NCBI RefSeq assembly: GCF_016617715.1
Contig: NZ_CP067225.1
Span: forward strand, 2,672,001-2,736,000
Length of the DNA stretch: 64,000 bases
Direction of reading: 5' to 3'
Source of the DNA: Paracoccus sp. MC1862
Lineage (GTDB): Bacteria > Pseudomonadota > Alphaproteobacteria > Rhodobacterales > Rhodobacteraceae
In this document: positions 36,590 through 46,147 of the stretch, piece after piece
How positions within the stretch are numbered: the first letter of the stretch is position 1
How the letters are laid out: each line of letters opens with the position of its first letter
Translations under genes and position numbers: made by a program
The notes under the pieces: generated by a model
The model's database searches: none
The model's input: the letters and a program-made list of their open reading frames with translations, nothing else
Told to the model about the DNA's origin: nothing

Positions 36590-37393
36590 ATGTCCGCTGC
36601 TGATCTTGCCCAATCCATCGGCCGCGAGCTGCCCTATCTGCGCCGCTACGCCCGCGCCCTGACCGGCAGTCAGACGGCGGGTGACAACTATGCCGCGGCC
36701 ACGCTGGAGGCCATCCTCAGCGACCGCAGCCTGATGACTGGCGAGGAAACCCGCATCGGGCTGTTCCGCACCTTTCATGCGATCTGGCAAAGCTCGGGCC
36801 AGCCGGTGGCCAGCGACGACCAAAGCTCGCGCGAGGCCGCGGCCCAGTCGCACCTGCGCAGCCTGACCGCCAACTCGCGCGAGGCGCTGCTGCTGCGCAC
36901 GATCGAGGAACTGCGCTACGACCAGATCGCCAAGATCATGCAGATCGACCAGGAAGAAGCCGAGGAACTGGTCCAGATCGCCCTGAACGAGATGGGCCGC
37001 GCCATCCGCGGCCGGGTGATGATCATCGAGGACGAGACGATCATCGCCATGGACCTGAAAGGTATTGTGCAGGCGATGGGGCACGAGGTCACGGGCGTCG
37101 CCCGCACCCATACCGCCGCCGTGGAACTGGCCGGCAACCGCCGCCCCGATCTGATCCTGGCCGACATCCAGCTTGCGGACGGCTCGTCGGGCATCGAGGC
37201 GGTGAACGAGCTTCTGGGCAGCCTCGGCGACCTGCCGGTGATCTTCATCACCGCCTTCCCGGAACGGCTGCTGACCGGCGACCGGCCCGAGCCGGCATTC
37301 CTGATTTCCAAGCCCTATTCGGAAGAGCAGGTCCGTTCGGCCATCAGCCAGGCGATGTTCTTCGCGTCGAGCGAGGGCTTGGGCGCCGCCTGA
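36590..37393 (+). CDS. phyR: Response regulator PhyR, anti-anti-sigma factor
   Basis: The 267-residue protein joins a sigma-like domain (residues 1 to about 135) to a receiver domain (about 141-260). Phosphorylation at Asp192 in LILADIQL exposes the sigma-like part, which takes NepR away from EcfG. The receiver carries the family stretch FITAFPERLLTG and the Lys in LISKPY. It is divergent from nepR, with TGAGG before the ATG. Confidence 0.95.
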   Translation: MSAADLAQSIGRELPYLRRYARALTGSQTAGDNYAAATLEAILSDRSLMTGEETRIGLFRTFHAIWQSSGQPVASDDQSSREAAAQSHLRSLTANSREALLLRTIEELRYDQIAKIMQIDQEEAEELVQIALNEMGRAIRGRVMIIEDETIIAMDLKGIVQAMGHEVTGVARTHTAAVELAGNRRPDLILADIQLADGSSGIEAVNELLGSLGDLPVIFITAFPERLLTGDRPEPAFLISKPYSEEQVRSAISQAMFFASSEGLGAA

Positions 37394-37415
37394 CCTTCCC
37401 ATGGGATCAAGTAAC

Positions 37416-37444
37416 GCGGCGTCCTGACGGGCGCCGCTTTTTTT
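37416..37444 (+). terminator. Intrinsic terminator of phyR
   Basis: GCGGCGTCC (37416-37424) pairs with GGGCGCCGC (37429-37437) around TGAC, followed by seven T residues. Confidence 0.9.
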
Positions 37445-37450
37445 CGTTCT

Positions 37451-38095
37451 TCAGACGCTGATCCAGCGGTCGTCGTCAGTCAGCATCATCAGCTCGCCAT
37501 CGCGGATGTCGTGCCACAGCCCGTGCATCGACAGCTCGCCCGACTGGACGGCATTGGCGACAAAGGGGAAGGTCATCAGGTTGTCCAGCGACACCTGCAC
37601 CGCCATCTTTTCCAGCGCATCGACCTGCCGCTCGGCCGGAAGGCCGGTCACGCGCTCGTAGCCGGGGCGCAGGATGTCCATCCAGCGGCCGACGAAGCTG
37701 GTCGCCTCCTCCAGTTCGGGCGCCTGGCCCGAGCACATGGCATGGCAGCCCGCCACGCCCCCGCACTGGCTGTGCCCCATCACGATCAGATGCGCGACGC
37801 GCAGCGAGCGCACAGCATATTCCACGGCCGCCGAGGTGCCGTGCTGCTCGCCGTCCGGCGCGTAGGGCGGCACCAGGTTGGCGATGTTGCGATGAATGAA
37901 GAACTCGCCGCTGTCAGCCCCGAAGATCGAGGTCACATGGACGCGGGAATCGCAGCACGAGATCACCATTGCCCGCGGGCGCTGGCCGTCGTCCGCCAGC
38001 CTGCGGTACCAGGCGCGGTTCTCGGAATAAGAGGTGGCGCGCCAGCCATGATAGCGCTGGATCAGGTAATTGGGGAGCGAGCGGACGTCGGTCAT
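37451..38095 (-). CDS. Beta-class carbonic anhydrase
   Basis: Zinc enzyme that interconverts CO2 and bicarbonate, 214 residues from MTDVRSLPNY. Zinc ligands are Cys47 (CCDSR), His108 and Cys111 (GHSQCGG), with the Asp49-Arg51 dyad. The ATG at 38095 follows GAGG; one at 38107 adds four residues. It could supply bicarbonate when methanol is oxidised to CO2, which is inference. Confidence 0.93.
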   Translation of the reverse strand: MTDVRSLPNYLIQRYHGWRATSYSENRAWYRRLADDGQRPRAMVISCCDSRVHVTSIFGADSGEFFIHRNIANLVPPYAPDGEQHGTSAAVEYAVRSLRVAHLIVMGHSQCGGVAGCHAMCSGQAPELEEATSFVGRWMDILRPGYERVTGLPAERQVDALEKMAVQVSLDNLMTFPFVANAVQSGELSMHGLWHDIRDGELMMLTDDDRWISV

Positions 38096-38246
38096 GCTTG
38101 GCCTCATGCGGGTCTTGGTCGCGTGGATAGTCCGCGAATGCCTAAAGTTCGAGGCTTTTCTGCGGCCTGCCTCAAGGATTTCTTAGCCGCCCATCCGCAA
38201 TCTCCCCGTGACGTGTGGGACACGGGGCAGGACTGGACAAGGCGGG

Positions 38247-38630
38247 ATGATGGCGGATCTGATGGTTCTCAGCATGCAGGAAGCGGTGCAGGTGGATGCG
38301 CGCCGCCTGGCCGAGATCGTGGACGAGCTGGGCGAGACGGCGGCCCACAATGTCATCTGCGTGGCGCTGGAACAGTTGGCGCAAGGGCTGTCGGACACCC
38401 GCCACGCGGCGCTGTCCGGCGACATGGCCGGGCTTGCCGAACGGTCCGGGATGCTGGCGCGGCTGGCCTGGCAGGTCGGGCTGACCTCGCTGGCCGGGGT
38501 CGCCGCCGACGTGGCGGCCTGCGCGGAACGGCGCGACGGAATCGGGCTTTCCGCCACGCTGGCGCGGCTGATGCGGATCGGCAACCGCTCGCTGACCGAG
38601 ATCTGGGACGAGGGGCGCGACCTCAATTGA
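38247..38630 (+). CDS. Small helical protein, function unknown
   Basis: The 127-residue product (MMADLMVLSMQEAVQ) is predicted mostly helical and rich in Ala and Leu, with DARRLAEIVDELGETAAHNVICVALEQLAQGLSDT-like amphipathic segments. It recalls a four-helix bundle, but no phosphotransfer His motif is clear. An AAGGCGGG site precedes the ATG. It converges on and overlaps the next gene by 8 bases. I cannot name it. Confidence 0.65.
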   Translation: MMADLMVLSMQEAVQVDARRLAEIVDELGETAAHNVICVALEQLAQGLSDTRHAALSGDMAGLAERSGMLARLAWQVGLTSLAGVAADVAACAERRDGIGLSATLARLMRIGNRSLTEIWDEGRDLN

Positions 38631-39237
38631 GCCGCAGGCGCGGATCGGTGGCGGCGCGGGCGCGGACCCATGCGGCCTCGGCCGCGAAATCATGGGGCAC
38701 CTGCGCCGCGCTGCGCGACCCCGACAGCGACTTCGAGGCGAAGAAGTCGAAGCCGTAAAGGCCGAGGCTTTTCAGCGGCGCCCGCAGCAGCAGGTCGATC
38801 GCCATGATCCCGGTGCTGGGCGGCGCCCCGAGCCGGCGGGCAAGCGCATGGAAATCCGCCAGCGGATGCAGGTAAAAGCCGGGGCTGCGGGCGCTCGCCC
38901 AGTCCAGCCGCTTGCGCTTGGGCGACATCCACAGGATGCGCGCAGGGTCCAGCCGCCTGCGGTCCGACTCGGGCAACCGCACGGCCAGCGCCAGCCAGTC
39001 GGTGCGGGTTCCGTGGCTTTCGGCCGCGGTCATCGGTGCCCGGTTGATCCTGACCACCAGCCCCGCCGCGTCGATGGCGGCGCCATGGCCCTGCGCCGAA
39101 AGGGCACGGGCATTGCCGACCAGCGCGACCTGCTTGCCCCCGGCCGTTGCCAGCAGTCCGGTCTGCGGCACCGACAGCAGGGCGAGGGTGGCCTCGTCCC
39201 GCAGCGTCCGGGCAAGATAGAAGCGCAAGGGGATCAT
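38623..39237 (-). CDS. Glycosyltransferase family 29 (sialyltransferase)-like protein
   Basis: The 204-residue protein has the pattern VALVGNARALSAQGHGAAIDAAGLVVRINRAP and a later PSTGIMAIDLLLRAPLKSLGLYGFDFF, which recall the L and S motifs of GT29-like enzymes. Activity on sialic acid is not certain. The ATG at 39237 starts MIPLRFYLARTL; upstream residues in this frame look non-coding. It lies beside GT4 and GT2 enzymes, so a role in an outer polysaccharide is likely. Confidence 0.72.
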   Translation of the reverse strand: MIPLRFYLARTLRDEATLALLSVPQTGLLATAGGKQVALVGNARALSAQGHGAAIDAAGLVVRINRAPMTAAESHGTRTDWLALAVRLPESDRRRLDPARILWMSPKRKRLDWASARSPGFYLHPLADFHALARRLGAPPSTGIMAIDLLLRAPLKSLGLYGFDFFASKSLSGSRSAAQVPHDFAAEAAWVRARAATDPRLRLN

Positions 39238-39325
39238 CGCGCGCCCCCGGATCGGCCCTGCGGCAGCGGCAATGCGGCAATCGCCGCATCCCCCGGCCTC
39301 CGGGCAGGATGGAGCTGCGGCCGGT

Positions 39326-40375
39326 TCATCGGGGCGCTTCCAGCAGGCGGCGATACACGGCGACAATGGCGCGGGCCTCGCCCTCAATGGCATGGTTGGC
39401 CTCGACATGGGCACGGGCGGCGCGGCCCGCGGCCTCACGGCCCGCATCGTCGGACAGCCAGCGCTCCAGCGCGGCGGCCAATGCCTCGGCGTCCTCGCGC
39501 GGAACCAGCGTGCCGGTCTCGCCGTCCCGGATCAGCGTCTCATAGGCGCCGACACGGGCCGCGATCACCGGCACGCCGCTTGCCATCGCCTCCAGCGGGG
39601 TCAGGCCGAAGCCTTCCCACCGAGCGGGGGCGGCAAAGAGGTCGAGCGTCCGGTAAAGCCGCACCACGTCGTCCCACGGGATCTCGCCCAGAAAGCGGAT
39701 GCGGTCGGCGATGCCGGCCGCCTGCGCCCTGGCCATCAGGTCATCGACAAAGGTGCGGTTGTCGGGGGTGATGCGGCCGCTGAAGACAAGCTGCGCCCTC
39801 GGGTGGCGGGGAAAGACCCGCAGCGCGGCCTCGATCAGCAGATCGACGCCCTTCTGCGCCCTGACCCGGCCGAAGCAGCCGATCAGCAGCGCCTTGGGGT
39901 CAAGCCCCATCTCGCGCCGCAGGGCAGCTTGGTCGGGAGCGGGATGGAAGACCCCGGTATCGACCCCGTGCAGGATCACCTCTGCCGGGCGTTCCAGATA
40001 GGAGGCCGCCTGCGGCGAGGTGGCGATCAGCGCATCCTGTTGCCGGATCAGCCAGCGGGTGAATCCGGTGTGCCGCCGCTGCGCCGCGCTGGTGAACAGC
40101 AGGCAGTAGCGGCGGCGCAGCAGGTGGCGCAGGACCAGCCCCAGCGCCATTTCCGTGTTCCGCCGCGCGTGCCAGACCCGCCAGCGGTTCCGGGGCAGGG
40201 TGGCGGCGCGCGCAAGCGAGACATGCGGCAGTCCGGGCGGCAATCCGGGGCCGGTCGCCACGATCCCGATCATGCGCGCCTGCACCGGGATCAGCCGCAC
40301 CACGGTCGCCGTGACTCCCGACAGGCGCTGCTTGAGGTTCGGGGCCACCACCTCGATGTCGCGCGGCTCAGTCAT
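39326..40375 (-). CDS. Glycosyltransferase family 4
   Basis: The 349-residue GT-B enzyme starts MTEPRDIEVVAPNLK at 40375, inside the last bases of the MFS gene. It has LIGCFGRVRAQKGVDLLIEA and the acceptor motif APARWEGFGLTPLEAMASGVPVIA with the catalytic Glu pair. It probably adds a sugar in surface polysaccharide or LPS core synthesis; donor and acceptor are unknown. Confidence 0.92.
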   Translation of the reverse strand: MTEPRDIEVVAPNLKQRLSGVTATVVRLIPVQARMIGIVATGPGLPPGLPHVSLARAATLPRNRWRVWHARRNTEMALGLVLRHLLRRRYCLLFTSAAQRRHTGFTRWLIRQQDALIATSPQAASYLERPAEVILHGVDTGVFHPAPDQAALRREMGLDPKALLIGCFGRVRAQKGVDLLIEAALRVFPRHPRAQLVFSGRITPDNRTFVDDLMARAQAAGIADRIRFLGEIPWDDVVRLYRTLDLFAAPARWEGFGLTPLEAMASGVPVIAARVGAYETLIRDGETGTLVPREDAEALAAALERWLSDDAGREAAGRAARAHVEANHAIEGEARAIVAVYRRLLEAPR

Positions 40376-41558
40376 CGGCGGCCTCGGGCGCCAGGCGGTA
40401 AAGCAGGGTCCCGACGACCAGCGGGGCCAGGAAGAACAGGAACAGCATCGCATAGGCCCCCGGCGCCGCAAAGGTCCCCGAGGCCGACTGGTGCAGCGGG
40501 CGGGAGGCGAATTGCATGATCCCCACGCCCCCGATCGAGACCATGTTGAGGAAGGTGACGCCCCGGCCCAGCAGATGCACCGGCAGGAACCCCCGCGCAT
40601 GGGCCATGATCAGCGCGTAGTTGGTCCCTGTCAGCCCGACCAGCCCCAGCAGCGCCACCGCCAGAAGCAGGCTTTCCCCCGGCAGCAGCACCAGCCCCGC
40701 CAGCGCCGCGATGGACAGCGCGTGTCCCGCCATGACCGCGCCGCGCAACGAGCGGCAGAGCCGCACGAAGGGTCCCGCCATGAGGTTGCCGATCACCATG
40801 GCGATCCCCATGACCAGCGTGGCCCGCCCGATCATCGTGTCATCGGCGCCGAAGACGTCGCGCAGGTAGGGCGCGGCCCACAAGCCCCGGATCGCCGCCG
40901 ACGAGGCGTAGCTGACCGCGAACAGCGGCAGCATCAGCCACAGCACCCGCAGCCCCAGGATCTGCAGGACGCTGCCCTTCGGCGCACCGTCCGCGTGATG
41001 CGGGTCGCGCACCACCAACCATTGCAGCAGCGCCACCGCCAGCGTCACCGCAGCCAGCAGCCACAGCGATTCGCGCCAGCCGATGGCGTGGATCAGCGTG
41101 ACAAGCGGTGCCGCGCCGAGGATGTTGCCGGCCGAGCCGAGGCCCACGATCATCCCCGTCAGGCCCGCAAAGGCCGCGCGGGGATATTCATGGGCGATGA
41201 TGTAATAGGCCGCCATCAGCGTCGGGGCGCAGCCCATCCCGATCAGCCCCATCGCCAGATGCAGGTGCCAGACCTCGCCGGCCAGGGCGAAGGCCGCGGC
41301 GCCACCGCCGCCCCCCAGCGCCAGAAAGGCGGCCGAGGTGCGGCGCGGGCCCAGGTGGTCCAGCGCCCAGCCGACCGGCATCTGCATCAGCGCGAACCCC
41401 AGGAACCACATCCCCGAGGACAGCGCGAGATCGCCGGGGCTTGCCCCCAGTTCCGCCTGCAGGGTCGAGCTGAGCACCGCAAGGAAGGCGCGGTAGAACT
41501 GGCTCAGCGTATAGCCGAGCGTCAGCGCGATCAGGCCGGCGTTCAGGATCAGGCGCAT
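40368..41558 (-). CDS. Major facilitator superfamily transporter
   Basis: The 396-residue protein has about 12 membrane segments. The loop MPVGWALDHLGPRRTSAAFLAL is the MFS motif A. It lies between glycosyltransferase genes and overlaps the GT4 start by 8 bases. The substrate is not known; a sugar or small organic compound is possible. Confidence 0.88.
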   Translation of the reverse strand: MRLILNAGLIALTLGYTLSQFYRAFLAVLSSTLQAELGASPGDLALSSGMWFLGFALMQMPVGWALDHLGPRRTSAAFLALGGGGGAAAFALAGEVWHLHLAMGLIGMGCAPTLMAAYYIIAHEYPRAAFAGLTGMIVGLGSAGNILGAAPLVTLIHAIGWRESLWLLAAVTLAVALLQWLVVRDPHHADGAPKGSVLQILGLRVLWLMLPLFAVSYASSAAIRGLWAAPYLRDVFGADDTMIGRATLVMGIAMVIGNLMAGPFVRLCRSLRGAVMAGHALSIAALAGLVLLPGESLLLAVALLGLVGLTGTNYALIMAHARGFLPVHLLGRGVTFLNMVSIGGVGIMQFASRPLHQSASGTFAAPGAYAMLFLFFLAPLVVGTLLYRLAPEAADD

Positions 41559-41615
41559 GGAGACTCCGGTTGAACGGCGGCGAAGCTGCGGCAGGCGGGC
41601 GGCGGTTGCAAGGGA

Positions 41616-42572
41616 TCAGACCCGCCCCAGCGCCGCCGCCACCCACAGCGTGGCCTGCGAAAGCCGCCCCTGCCGGTAGAAGCCGCCGCGCCGCATCGCC
41701 TGCAGGCGGCACAAGGGGCTGGGGCCGTTCAGCGCCGCGAACCTGTCCAGCACGCAACGGTTCTCGGGCGTCAGCCAATCCTGCAGCCGCTGCATCTCGC
41801 GCAGGTTCGCATGGCTCCAGTCGCGGTGCAGGCCCCGCAGCATCCGCGTGAGGCTGGCCAGCCGCGCCAGCGGGCCGTCATTGGCGCCCACGACGTTCCT
41901 GCCGTGCTGGCGATACATCAGCGAGGGCGCGGAATCGTGGATCACCCGTCCGCCGACGCCGGTCACCAGTTGGTAAAGCCACCAGTCATGCATCACCACC
42001 CCGGCCGCCCCGATGGCCGCCCGGCGAGCCAGTGCGGCGCCCGCGGGATTCAGCACCGCCGTGTTGCCGGGCACGAGGTTCTGCACCAGCGCATGCCGGA
42101 ACGAGGGCAGACGCACCGGCAGGCGCGACAGGCCCAGGGGACGCAGCGTCTCGTCGCGGATCTCGACCCGGCTGCAGTAAAGCGCGGGGCCATCCGCCCC
42201 ATCCAGCGCCCGCAGCGCGCGCGCGAGCTTGTCGGAATGCCAGACATCGTCCTGATCGGCCAACGCGACAAAGCCCGGCTCGGTGGGCAGCCCTGCCAGC
42301 AGCGCCAGGAAATTGCCCGCCGCGCCTTTTCCCGGACCTGTCCTGACAGCGACGCGCCCGCCCCATTCCCCGGCAAAGGCCCGCAGGATCTGCGGCCCCG
42401 CGTCGGTCGAGCCGTCGTCGCCGACCACCAGCCGCCACCGGACCCGCTGGGCCGCGATGCTGTCAAGCTGTTCGCGCAGGAACCGCTCGCCCTGATAAAG
42501 CGCCATCAGCACCGTGACGGGCGGTCCGGGTGGTGGCGCCTGCAAAGCCGGATCTGGCAGACAGCGCCGCAC
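41616..42572 (-). CDS. Glycosyltransferase family 2
   Basis: The 318-residue GT-A enzyme has VTVLMALYQGERFLREQLDSI, VVGDDGSTDAGPQIL and ALADQDDVWHSDKL, with the metal-binding DQDD. It resembles rhamnosyltransferase-like GT2 proteins that decorate surface polysaccharides. It follows an MFS gene by 3 bases, so they are cotranscribed. Confidence 0.91.
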   Translation of the reverse strand: MRRCLPDPALQAPPPGPPVTVLMALYQGERFLREQLDSIAAQRVRWRLVVGDDGSTDAGPQILRAFAGEWGGRVAVRTGPGKGAAGNFLALLAGLPTEPGFVALADQDDVWHSDKLARALRALDGADGPALYCSRVEIRDETLRPLGLSRLPVRLPSFRHALVQNLVPGNTAVLNPAGAALARRAAIGAAGVVMHDWWLYQLVTGVGGRVIHDSAPSLMYRQHGRNVVGANDGPLARLASLTRMLRGLHRDWSHANLREMQRLQDWLTPENRCVLDRFAALNGPSPLCRLQAMRRGGFYRQGRLSQATLWVAAALGRV

Positions 42573-42575
42573 GTC

Positions 42576-43826
42576 TCAGGCGGGGGTGGCCGCAAGCCCG
42601 CGCGAGGGCGCCTCGCGCACCGGCAGGTGGATCAGCGCGGAGAAGGCTCCGACGCCGACGCCGACCCACCAGACCGTCGTGTAGTCGCCGTGGATGTCAT
42701 AAAGCCGCCCGCCCAGCCAGACGCCCAGGAAAGACCCGATCTGGTGAGACAGGAAGACGAAGCCGTAAAGGGTCCCCATGTAGCGCAGCCCGTAGATATG
42801 GGCGACCAGCCCCGAGGTCAGCGGCACCGTCGCCAGCCACAGCGCCCCCATCGACAGCGAGAAGAACACCACCGTCGGCGGCGTGATCGGCGTCAGGATG
42901 AACCAGGCCGAGATCACCGTCCGCAGCGCGTAGATCCCCGCCAGCAGGTACTTGCGGGTGTATTTTTTCCCAAGCCATCCCGCCATGATCGAGCCGCCGA
43001 TATTGGCCAGCCCGATCAGCGAAATCGCGATGGCCCCCAAGGCCGAGGTAGTGGTGATCCCCAGCGCGGCCAGCCCGCCGTCGGGCGCGATGGGGCCGCA
43101 CATCTCGGTGATCATGGCCGGGAAATGCGCGGTGATGAAGCCGAGCTGGTAGCCGCAGGAAAAGAACCCGACGAAGATCATCAGGTAGCTCGGGTCGGTG
43201 AAGGCGCGGCGCAGCACCGTGCCCATGCCTTCTTCCAGTTCGTGGCGCGGCGCGGGCCGGCTGTTCCCCAGCATCGGCAGGAACAGCAGCACCGACAGGA
43301 TCAGCACGGCAAAGACCATGAAGACCTGCTGCCAGGGCATGACGGCCAGCAGCCCCTCGGCCAGCGGCGCGCCGATGACCTGCCCGGCAGAACCCGCGGC
43401 AGTGGCGATTCCCAAGGCGAGGCTGCGGTTTTCGTCGCTCGCCGCGCGGCCGATCACGGCCAGCACGACGCCGAAGCCGGTGCCGGCGATGCCAAAGCCA
43501 ACGGCGATTTCCCAGAACTGCATCGCTTCGGGCGTGGCCGCCACGGCCGTCATCAGCAGTCCCAGCGAATAGAGCGCAGCGCCGAGGATGATCGCCAGTC
43601 GGTCGCCCCAGCGTTCGGCCAAGGCCCCGAACAGCGGCTGGCCGAAGCCCCAGGCGAGGTTCTGGATGGCGATGGCCATGCTGAACTCCGCCCGCGGCCA
43701 GCCGAAGGTCTCGGCCACGGGGATCTGGAAGACGCCGAAGCTCGCCCTCAGCGCGAAGTTGATCATCAGGATCATGCAGCCGCCGATCAGGATCGGGGTG
43801 AACAGGCGGGACTGGCTGGCGGACAT
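42576..43826 (-). CDS. Major facilitator superfamily transporter (second)
   Basis: The 416-residue protein has 12 membrane segments with MINFALRASFGVFQIPVAETFGWPRAEFSMAIAIQNLAWGFGQPLFGALAERWGDR-type MFS start motifs and resembles monocarboxylate/oxalate-type antiporters. The ATG at 43826 follows AAGGAG; the open frame begins at 43880 without a ribosome site. The substrate is unknown. Confidence 0.88.
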   Translation of the reverse strand: MSASQSRLFTPILIGGCMILMINFALRASFGVFQIPVAETFGWPRAEFSMAIAIQNLAWGFGQPLFGALAERWGDRLAIILGAALYSLGLLMTAVAATPEAMQFWEIAVGFGIAGTGFGVVLAVIGRAASDENRSLALGIATAAGSAGQVIGAPLAEGLLAVMPWQQVFMVFAVLILSVLLFLPMLGNSRPAPRHELEEGMGTVLRRAFTDPSYLMIFVGFFSCGYQLGFITAHFPAMITEMCGPIAPDGGLAALGITTTSALGAIAISLIGLANIGGSIMAGWLGKKYTRKYLLAGIYALRTVISAWFILTPITPPTVVFFSLSMGALWLATVPLTSGLVAHIYGLRYMGTLYGFVFLSHQIGSFLGVWLGGRLYDIHGDYTTVWWVGVGVGAFSALIHLPVREAPSRGLAATPA

Positions 43827-43889
43827 GGGGGACGCTCCTTGCGGATGGCGCAGATGACTACGGGCAGGGGCAGGGGTCAATGGACCCGC

Positions 43890-45122
43890 TCAGGCCCTCT
43901 GCCGAAGGTGGCGGGCGGCGGCAAGCCCCGCATGGTGGCCGGTGGCAAGGCAGGCGGTCAGCAGGTAGCCGCCGGTCGGCGCCTCCCAGTCCAGCATCTC
44001 TCCGGCAGCGAAGATCCCGGGCAGCGCCCGCAACTCGAGCCCGCGCGTCAGTGCAGTGGCCTCGATCCCGCCCGCCGAGGAGATGGCGCGTTCAAGCCCC
44101 ATCGGCCCCGCATGCCGCAGTGGCAGCGCCTTGATCCGGGCCGCGAGCGTTGCCGCATCCACGGGCAGTGGCCGCCCCCATTCCAACAGCAGCGCCACCT
44201 TGACCGGGTCGCGCAGGGCGCGGCGCAGCCAGTTCCCGACCGACAGCCTGCCGCGCGGCCTTGCCAGCCGCGCGGCCAGCGCTCCGACGTCAAGATCGGG
44301 CATCAGGTCAACCCCGGCCTCTGCCCCATCCCGCAGGACGGCCGAGATTTCATAAACCGCGCCGCCCTCGATCCCGCCGCGGGTGATGACCCATTCGCCC
44401 CGGCTGTCCAGATCGCCCGCCGACAGCCGCGTGCCCTTGACCGCGGCGCCCTGCAGCGGGGTCATCGCCGGCGACCAGTCCACGCGAAACCCCATGTTCG
44501 CGGGCCGGAACGGCGCCACCCCGGCGCCGACCTCGCGCAGCCATGGCACCCAGGCGGCGTCGGACCCCAATCGCGGCCAGCTTGCGCCCCCCAAGGCCAG
44601 CACTGTCACCCCCGCGCGGATGGTGCGCGGCCCTTCCGGCGTGTCGAAGGCCAGTCCGCCCCCGAACCCCGTCCATCGCCAGCGCGTCCGCAGGGTCACC
44701 TTCTGCCCGCCCAGACGTGCCAGCCAGGCCCGCAGCAGCGGCGAGGCCTTCATGCGGATCGGGAACACCCGCCCCGTCGAGCCGGTGAACAGCTCCACCC
44801 CCAGCCCGCGCGCCCAGTCCATGACCTCGGCGGGACCGAACCCCGCCACGATCGCCCGCAGTTCTTCTTCGCCGAAATATCCTGGGGGAGCGCCCGGCAC
44901 GGGCGCGGGGGCAACGCCCCCCTGCAACCGCGCTACGAACGCCTGCGCCGGTTCGTCCTTGGTCAGGTTCAGCCCCGACTTCCCCGCCATCAGGAACTTG
45001 CGCGCGGGCGAGGGCATCGCCTCGGCGATCACCACCGGATGCCCGGCCGCCGACAGCACCTCGGCTGCCATCAGTCCGGCAGGCCCCGCGCCGATCACCA
45101 GCGCCGGAACCTCCTCGATCAC
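43890..45122 (-). CDS. HI0933/YhiN-like FAD flavoprotein
   Basis: The 410-residue flavoprotein starts at GTG 45122 (VIEEVPALVIGAGPAGLMAAEVLSAAGHPV), overlapping holA in GTGA. Family signs are the FAD loop, KFLMAGKSGLNLTKDE and the C-terminal AAGEMLDWEAPTGGYLLTACLATG. The reaction of these proteins is not firmly known. The upstream frame to 45263 overlaps holA and is not used. Confidence 0.87.
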   Translation of the reverse strand: MIEEVPALVIGAGPAGLMAAEVLSAAGHPVVIAEAMPSPARKFLMAGKSGLNLTKDEPAQAFVARLQGGVAPAPVPGAPPGYFGEEELRAIVAGFGPAEVMDWARGLGVELFTGSTGRVFPIRMKASPLLRAWLARLGGQKVTLRTRWRWTGFGGGLAFDTPEGPRTIRAGVTVLALGGASWPRLGSDAAWVPWLREVGAGVAPFRPANMGFRVDWSPAMTPLQGAAVKGTRLSAGDLDSRGEWVITRGGIEGGAVYEISAVLRDGAEAGVDLMPDLDVGALAARLARPRGRLSVGNWLRRALRDPVKVALLLEWGRPLPVDAATLAARIKALPLRHAGPMGLERAISSAGGIEATALTRGLELRALPGIFAAGEMLDWEAPTGGYLLTACLATGHHAGLAAARHLRQRA

Positions 45123-46147
45123 CGGCGCCCCCGCGGCATCATCGCCAGCCGGATCAGCGCCCGTTCCATCACCGCCACCGCCGGCGCGCGAGAGGAGGAC
45201 CGCAGCACCAGGTCCGTGTCGATCAGGTGATGCAGCGCATCCTCCAGGGCCCGCATGCCCCAAGCCTGCGCCTGACGCGCCATGCGGTCGCGCCGCGGCC
45301 CGAAGACCGGTGGCCGCAGCCGCCCGATCCCCGCTGCAGGCCCTCCGGGGTCCGAGGCTGCCGCGTGCAGCGCCCGGAAATGCCGCAGGGCCGCGATGCA
45401 GATCGTGACCGGCACGATGCCCTGAGTCTCGACCCGGCGCATCAGCGCCGCCATGCTGTCCGAGCGGCCCTCCGCCACCGCCTCGATCAACTCGTCCACG
45501 TCGGCCTCGACCGTGGCGGGGGCCAGCGCCGCAATCTCGTCGGGCGTCAGCGGGCTGTCGTCGCCGTGCTTGTAAAGCCCGATCTTTTCCACCGTCTGGC
45601 GGAAGTCGCCCGGGTCGAGCGCACGGGCCAGCGCCGTGAGGTCGCGCATCGACGTCGGCGGCACGGCGCGCAGTCCGGCGTCAGCCAGCCAGCGCGCGAT
45701 CTCCTCCTCGCCGGGCGGATCGTCGTAGATGGGGGCGGTCACGGCCGCCTTGTGCGGCTCAAAGAGCTTGCGCAGCGCCGAGGTTTTCCCCAGTCCCCCG
45801 GCCGTCACCACGATCACCGCGTCGCCATGCGCCCAGGCGTCCAGCGCGGCGGCGATGGCGAGGGCGGCGGTATCATTCGCCTCCTCGACCAACACCACGC
45901 GCGGGCCCGGGAAGAAGCCCACCGCCTTGATCTCGTCCATCAGCGCCGCCGCGTCCTTGCGCAGATCGGCCCCCGAAAGCCGGGTCAGCCGCATCTCGGC
46001 CTCGGCATCGGGGCCGGTCAGCGCGGCCACCGCCTCGGCCCGCTTCAGCGCCACGCGCATGGCGTCCTGGCCGTAGATCAGCAGCGCGGGCCGGGTCGGA
46101 TCGGGGCGCGCGAGATAGCGCGCGATCTCGGCGCCCTTGAGGATCAT
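45119..46147 (-). CDS. holA: DNA polymerase III delta subunit
   Basis: Clamp-loader subunit of 342 residues. It has the three-domain layout with LLIYGQDAMRVALKRAEAVA near the start, VVLVEEAND in the middle and a C-terminal helical collar. It overlaps lptE by ATGA and lies in the leuS-lptE-holA order that is common in bacteria. Confidence 0.94.
   Translation of the reverse strand: MILKGAEIARYLARPDPTRPALLIYGQDAMRVALKRAEAVAALTGPDAEAEMRLTRLSGADLRKDAAALMDEIKAVGFFPGPRVVLVEEANDTAALAIAAALDAWAHGDAVIVVTAGGLGKTSALRKLFEPHKAAVTAPIYDDPPGEEEIARWLADAGLRAVPPTSMRDLTALARALDPGDFRQTVEKIGLYKHGDDSPLTPDEIAALAPATVEADVDELIEAVAEGRSDSMAALMRRVETQGIVPVTICIAALRHFRALHAAASDPGGPAAGIGRLRPPVFGPRRDRMARQAQAWGMRALEDALHHLIDTDLVLRSSSRAPAVAVMERALIRLAMMPRGRR

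Noticed and set aside
38247-38630. Histidine phosphotransfer domain
   Set aside because: The helices fit a four-helix bundle, but the conserved His with its Lys/Gly surroundings is absent.
41811-45230. 1139-codon plus-strand frame
   Set aside because: It lies antisense to GT2, MFS and flavoprotein genes with strong motifs; its composition (Arg, Gln, His, Gly) is typical of a shadow frame.
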